Shown: positions 60,992-64,000 of the stretch, one piece after another
How positions within the stretch are numbered: the first letter of the stretch is position 1
Layout of the letters: each line of letters starts with the position of its first letter
Assembly (NCBI GenBank): GCA_041739525.1
Contig: JBGSNQ010000071.1
Location: 28,233-92,232, forward strand
Reading direction: 5' to 3'
DNA: 64,000 nt
Source: DATJGR01 sp041739525
GTDB lineage: Bacteria > Pseudomonadota > Gammaproteobacteria > Pseudomonadales > Azotimanducaceae
Program-made: the position numbers and the translations under genes
Notes under the pieces: model-generated
Databases searched by the model: none
What the model was told of the DNA's origin: nothing
The model's input: only the letters and a program-made list of their open reading frames with translations

Positions 60992-62836
60992 ATGAGTAAC
61001 GAGCGGAGCAACGAACGCGCCCGACTGCACAACCTGTTCCCCGATCTCGACTTCGATCCGCAGGAATTGCGTGAAAAGTACCGGCACGAGCGCGACAAGC
61101 GCGTGCGCGACGACGGCGACAACCAGTACATCGAAGCCGCGTCGCAATTCGCGCACTATGCCGAAGACGATCCGTACGCAGAGCCGATGGAGCGTGCCCC
61201 GCTCGATCTCGATATCGACGTGGCGGTGATCGGTGCCGGCTTCAGCGGCCTGATGGCCGGTGCGCGCCTCAAGGAACGTGGTGTCACGAACTTCCGCATC
61301 ATCGAATCGGGTGCCGATTTCGGCGGCACGTGGTACTGGAACCGCTATCCCGGTGCGCAATGCGACATCGAATCGTATTGCTACCTGCCGCTGCTCGAAG
61401 AAACGGGCTACATGCCGAAGGAGAAGTACTCGTTCGCGCCCGAGATCTTCCAGCACACACGGCGCGTCGGCGAATACTTTGGACTGTACGACAACGCGAT
61501 CTTCCAGACGCGCGTCACCGAAGTGAAATGGCTGGAGGACAAACGTTGCTGGCAGGTGTCGACGAATCGCAACGACCGCATCCACGCGCAGTTCGTCATT
61601 CAGGCGACCGGCCCCGCGAACCGGCCGAAGTTGCCGGGCATTCCGGGCATCACCGATTTCAAAGGCCACACGTTCCACACGTCGCGCTGGGATTACGACT
61701 ACACCGGCGGTGATCACCACGGCGGGCTGACGAAGTTGCGCGACAAACGCGTAGCGATCATCGGCACCGGTGCCACCGCGATTCAGTGTGTGCCGTTCGT
61801 CGGCGAGTTTGCGAAACAGTTGTACGTGTTCCAGCGCACGCCGTCCTCGGTGGACCTGCGCGGCAACAAACAAACCGATGAAACGTGGTATCGCCAGCAG
61901 GGTCCGGGCTGGCAGCGCGCGCGTCGCGAGAACTTCGCCGCGGTGCTCACCGGACAGAACTTCGGTGAAGACCTCGTTGCCGACGGTTGGACCGACATCG
62001 CGCGGCGCATCGGTATTTCGTTGATGAATCGCGGCAAGGACTCGGGCGATCTCGACATGGAGGAGATCATGCTGCGCGCCGAAATTGCCGACTTTCAGAA
62101 AATGAACGAGATCCGCGGGCGCGTGGATTCCACGGTTTCGAAAGAGGATGCGGCCGAAGCGCTGAAGCCGTGGTATCGGCAATTCTGTAAGCGACCCACG
62201 TTCAACGACGAATACCTCGCCACGTTCAATCGCCCCAACGTGAAACTGGTAGATGTATCCGACGCAAAAGGCGTGGAGCGGATCACCGAGCACGCGGTTG
62301 TTGCGAACGGCGTTGCGTACGAAGTGGACTGCATCATCTATGCGACCGGTTTCGAGATCACCACGTCGGCGCATCGCCGTGTGGATTTCGACACGATCGG
62401 GCGCAACGGCGAGTCGCTGTACGACCACTGGAAAGACGGCTATCGCACGCTGCACGGGCTAACGAGCCACGGCTTTCCGAACTGGTTCACCATCGGCATC
62501 AACCAGAACGGTTTGTCGCCGAACATGACGGCGATGTTCGATGATCAGGCGGTGCACGTGGCGTACATCGTCGATACCGTGAAGAAGCGCGGCAAACGGA
62601 CGGTCGAAGCAACCGCCGAAGCGGAAGACGCGTGGGTGAAACAGATCGTAGCGCTGGCCGGCTTCGGCGCGCAGGCGTTCCTCGAACAGTGCACGCCCGG
62701 TTACTACAACCGCGAAGGCAAAGGCAGTGGCGGCAACATGCAGAACTCGCCGTACGCACCCGGCATCAACGCATTCAACGCGCTGTTGAAAGACTGGCGC
62801 GACGCCGACGCGCTGGATGGCATGACGATCGGCTGA
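60992..62836 (+). CDS. Baeyer-Villiger monooxygenase (phenylacetone/cyclohexanone type)
   Basis: 614 aa. A ~75-residue N-terminal extension (RERARLHNLFPDLDFDPQEL) precedes the FAD loop GAGFSG (81-86). FGGTWYWNRYPGAQCD follows, then the BVMO fingerprint F-x-G-x-x-x-H-x-x-x-W-D at 223-234 (FKGHTFHTSRWD), NADPH loop GTGATA and ATGFEI. The W-D ending classifies it as type I. It differs from the protein at 53586 (W-P ending). The gap upstream has an AT-rich stretch at 60951-60971, candidate promoter. Confidence 0.93.
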   Translation: MSNERSNERARLHNLFPDLDFDPQELREKYRHERDKRVRDDGDNQYIEAASQFAHYAEDDPYAEPMERAPLDLDIDVAVIGAGFSGLMAGARLKERGVTNFRIIESGADFGGTWYWNRYPGAQCDIESYCYLPLLEETGYMPKEKYSFAPEIFQHTRRVGEYFGLYDNAIFQTRVTEVKWLEDKRCWQVSTNRNDRIHAQFVIQATGPANRPKLPGIPGITDFKGHTFHTSRWDYDYTGGDHHGGLTKLRDKRVAIIGTGATAIQCVPFVGEFAKQLYVFQRTPSSVDLRGNKQTDETWYRQQGPGWQRARRENFAAVLTGQNFGEDLVADGWTDIARRIGISLMNRGKDSGDLDMEEIMLRAEIADFQKMNEIRGRVDSTVSKEDAAEALKPWYRQFCKRPTFNDEYLATFNRPNVKLVDVSDAKGVERITEHAVVANGVAYEVDCIIYATGFEITTSAHRRVDFDTIGRNGESLYDHWKDGYRTLHGLTSHGFPNWFTIGINQNGLSPNMTAMFDDQAVHVAYIVDTVKKRGKRTVEATAEAEDAWVKQIVALAGFGAQAFLEQCTPGYYNREGKGSGGNMQNSPYAPGINAFNALLKDWRDADALDGMTIG

Positions 62837-62845
62837 CATTCGCAG

Positions 62846-63223
62846 GTGTTCGCGCATGTGGCGGCGGACGTTGTCGTGCTGCTGCACGTCGCGTTCATCC
62901 TGTTCGTGTTGTTCGGCGCGTGGACCGTGCTGCGCTGGAAATGGATGGCGTGGCTACACGTGCCCGCGTTCGTGTGGGGCGCGGCCGTCGAGTTCTTCGG
63001 CTTGATCTGTCCGCTGACGCCGCTGGAAGGGCGCTTGCGTGAGGCAGCCGGTGAACAGCGTTACGCGGGCGGCTTCGTCGAACACTATGTGATGCCGCTG
63101 ATGTATCCGGCGGGACTCACCCCGACGATTCAGCTATGGCTCGGCCTGATCGTCGTGCTCGTGAACGTGGCGGTTTATGCGTTTGTCATCGCGCGGGCGC
63201 GGCGCGGGCGAACCAGTCGATAG
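62846..63223 (+). CDS. DUF2784-family membrane protein
   Basis: 125 aa with three to four membrane helices. VVLLHVAFILFVLFGAW and VWGAAVEFFGLICPLTPLE...GGFVEHYVMPLMYP are the DUF2784 hallmarks. Function unknown. GTG 62846 is chosen; it starts 9 bp after the monooxygenase stop and is probably co-transcribed. Confidence 0.87.
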   Translation: MFAHVAADVVVLLHVAFILFVLFGAWTVLRWKWMAWLHVPAFVWGAAVEFFGLICPLTPLEGRLREAAGEQRYAGGFVEHYVMPLMYPAGLTPTIQLWLGLIVVLVNVAVYAFVIARARRGRTSR

Positions 63224-63293
63224 ACCGGCGTGGCGATGTTATCTTTGCGCCGCATTTCGCGATCACCACACGTACTCACGATCGACGCTCGAC

Positions 63294-64000
63294 ATGAAAG
63301 CCTATGCCGTTGCTATTGCGTTACTGCTGGTCCTCTTCGGATCGATCGGCGGCTACCTGTACAAACGGTTCAGCGCGTTCGCGAGCATGGATTTCACGCC
63401 TCCGCCGGTGACGATTGCCGCGTCCGTGGCGAAACTCGAAACCTGGAACGAGACACTGAGCGCCGTCGGCACCATCCAGGCGGTGCGCGGCGTCGAGCTC
63501 ACGTCGGAAGGTAGCGGCGAGATCATCGAAATCCGTTTTGCGTCGGGCGATCACGTCAAGGCCGGCAGCCGCTGGTGGTGCTGAACAACAAGGAGGAACT
63601 GGCGAGCCGTCGCAACCAGGCCGCCGCGGTAGAGCTGGCCGAACTGTTGTTCGAACGCGATCGATCGCTCATCGAGCGCCATTCGATACCGCAGACGCAG
63701 TTCGACCGCAGCCGCGCCGACCTTGAGCGCGCTCGCGCGCAACTCGCCGAGACGGAAGCACGGATCGCCAACAAGCGTATCGAGGCGCCATTTTCCGGCA
63801 CCATCGGCATCAAGAAGGTTGATGTCGGCGACTATCTTTCGCCTGGCACTGTGATCGCCACGTTGCAGGATCACTCGGAGCTCGAGATCGACTTCACCGT
63901 GCCCGCCCGCTACACGCCGCAGTTGCGCGTGGATGTGCGCGTGGACGCGTACCCGGGCCGGGCGTTCAGCGCGGTGGTTATCGCCGTGGACGCCCGCATC
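63294..64000 (+). pseudogene. RND efflux periplasmic adaptor (HlyD/MdtA family), frameshifted, runs off the right edge
   Basis: MKAYAVAIALLLVLFGSIGGYLY is a signal/anchor and FTPPPVTIAASVAKLETWNETLSAVG the adaptor barrel start; GEIIEIRFASGDHVKAG is the lipoyl half. The frame ends at TGA 63582-63584. Restoring one base near 63563-63565 continues as LVVLNNKEELASRRNQ, a coiled-coil part with RSRADLERARAQLAETEARIANKR, then RIEAPFSGTIGIKKVDVGDYLSPG, which stays open to base 64000. One missing base at GGC is enough, so a sequencing error is as likely as decay. The transporter gene would lie beyond the window. Confidence 0.7.

Noticed and set aside
60893..62455. 520-codon open frame antisense to the second BVMO
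   Set aside because: Arg/His-rich shadow of a well-supported gene; no recognisable motif.

Overview
The window is a GC-rich, densely packed stretch of bacterial chromosome. It looks like an aerobic, metabolically versatile proteobacterium: NAD-linked formate dehydrogenase, a form II CO-dehydrogenase-type molybdoenzyme, Baeyer-Villiger monooxygenases, a class III CoA-transferase, PutA, Do-type protease and an RND adaptor. A soil or marine gammaproteobacterium is my best guess, with low confidence, because there is no rRNA or other clean phylogenetic marker. There is one tRNA (Gly-CCC). I see no CRISPR array, prophage or complete insertion sequence.

Layout. 1-3725 (minus): fdsGBA formate dehydrogenase, with the alpha subunit cut by the left edge. 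3824-6211 (plus): HisN-like phosphatase, LLM flavoprotein, free-Met-R-sulfoxide reductase, then a strong hairpin. 6304-10167 (minus): a hypothetical gene and a run of LLM oxidoreductase, GNAT, formyltransferase and hotdog protein. 10378-18880: an orphan transhydrogenase alpha subunit with PhzF, a sulfatase, a hydrolase plus small membrane protein, a YczE-like membrane protein, and a divergent SDR / MFS pair sharing an operator-like dyad. 19071-25929 (plus): coxG-S-L-M-type molybdoenzyme genes followed by a quinone oxidoreductase, a GFA-like protein and an EamA transporter. 25930-28686 (minus): SDR, serine hydrolase, CPBP protease. 28687-29187: a hairpin-rich non-coding stretch leading to tRNA-Gly. 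29294-34162: MFS, Do-type protease, small ORF, Zn-alcohol dehydrogenase, FolK. 34263-43649 (plus): a tightly coupled set of secreted P1-nuclease/phospholipase-C-like protein, tandem CoA-transferase, membrane-anchored serine hydrolase, TIR-like membrane protein and PutA. 43785-44407: a type II toxin-antitoxin pair with an operator dyad. 44419-50581 (minus): TIR-TolB-TPR protein, decayed GNAT, DUF899, GST, carboxylesterase, SDR. 50704-56163: secreted beta-propeller protein, a second toxin-antitoxin pair, a membrane protein, BVMO and patatin. 56485-58477: DUF4160/DUF2442 pair, HNH protein and the wreck of an agmatinase gene. 58493-64000: lipoprotein, VOC protein, Cys/Met PLP enzyme, second BVMO, DUF2784, and an RND adaptor broken by a frameshift.

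The strongest unusual signals are: two TIR-type membrane proteins, one apparently starting at CTG behind a perfect Shine-Dalgarno and the other lacking the catalytic Glu and translationally coupled to PutA; three broken genes (agmatinase, GNAT, RND adaptor); perfect inverted repeats in front of the vapB-like antitoxin and in the SDR/MFS divergent promoter; a tandem CoA-transferase whose second half has lost the catalytic Asp; and an unexplained cluster of hairpins before the tRNA. Starts were chosen by Shine-Dalgarno spacing and family alignment from memory; nothing was searched against a database.
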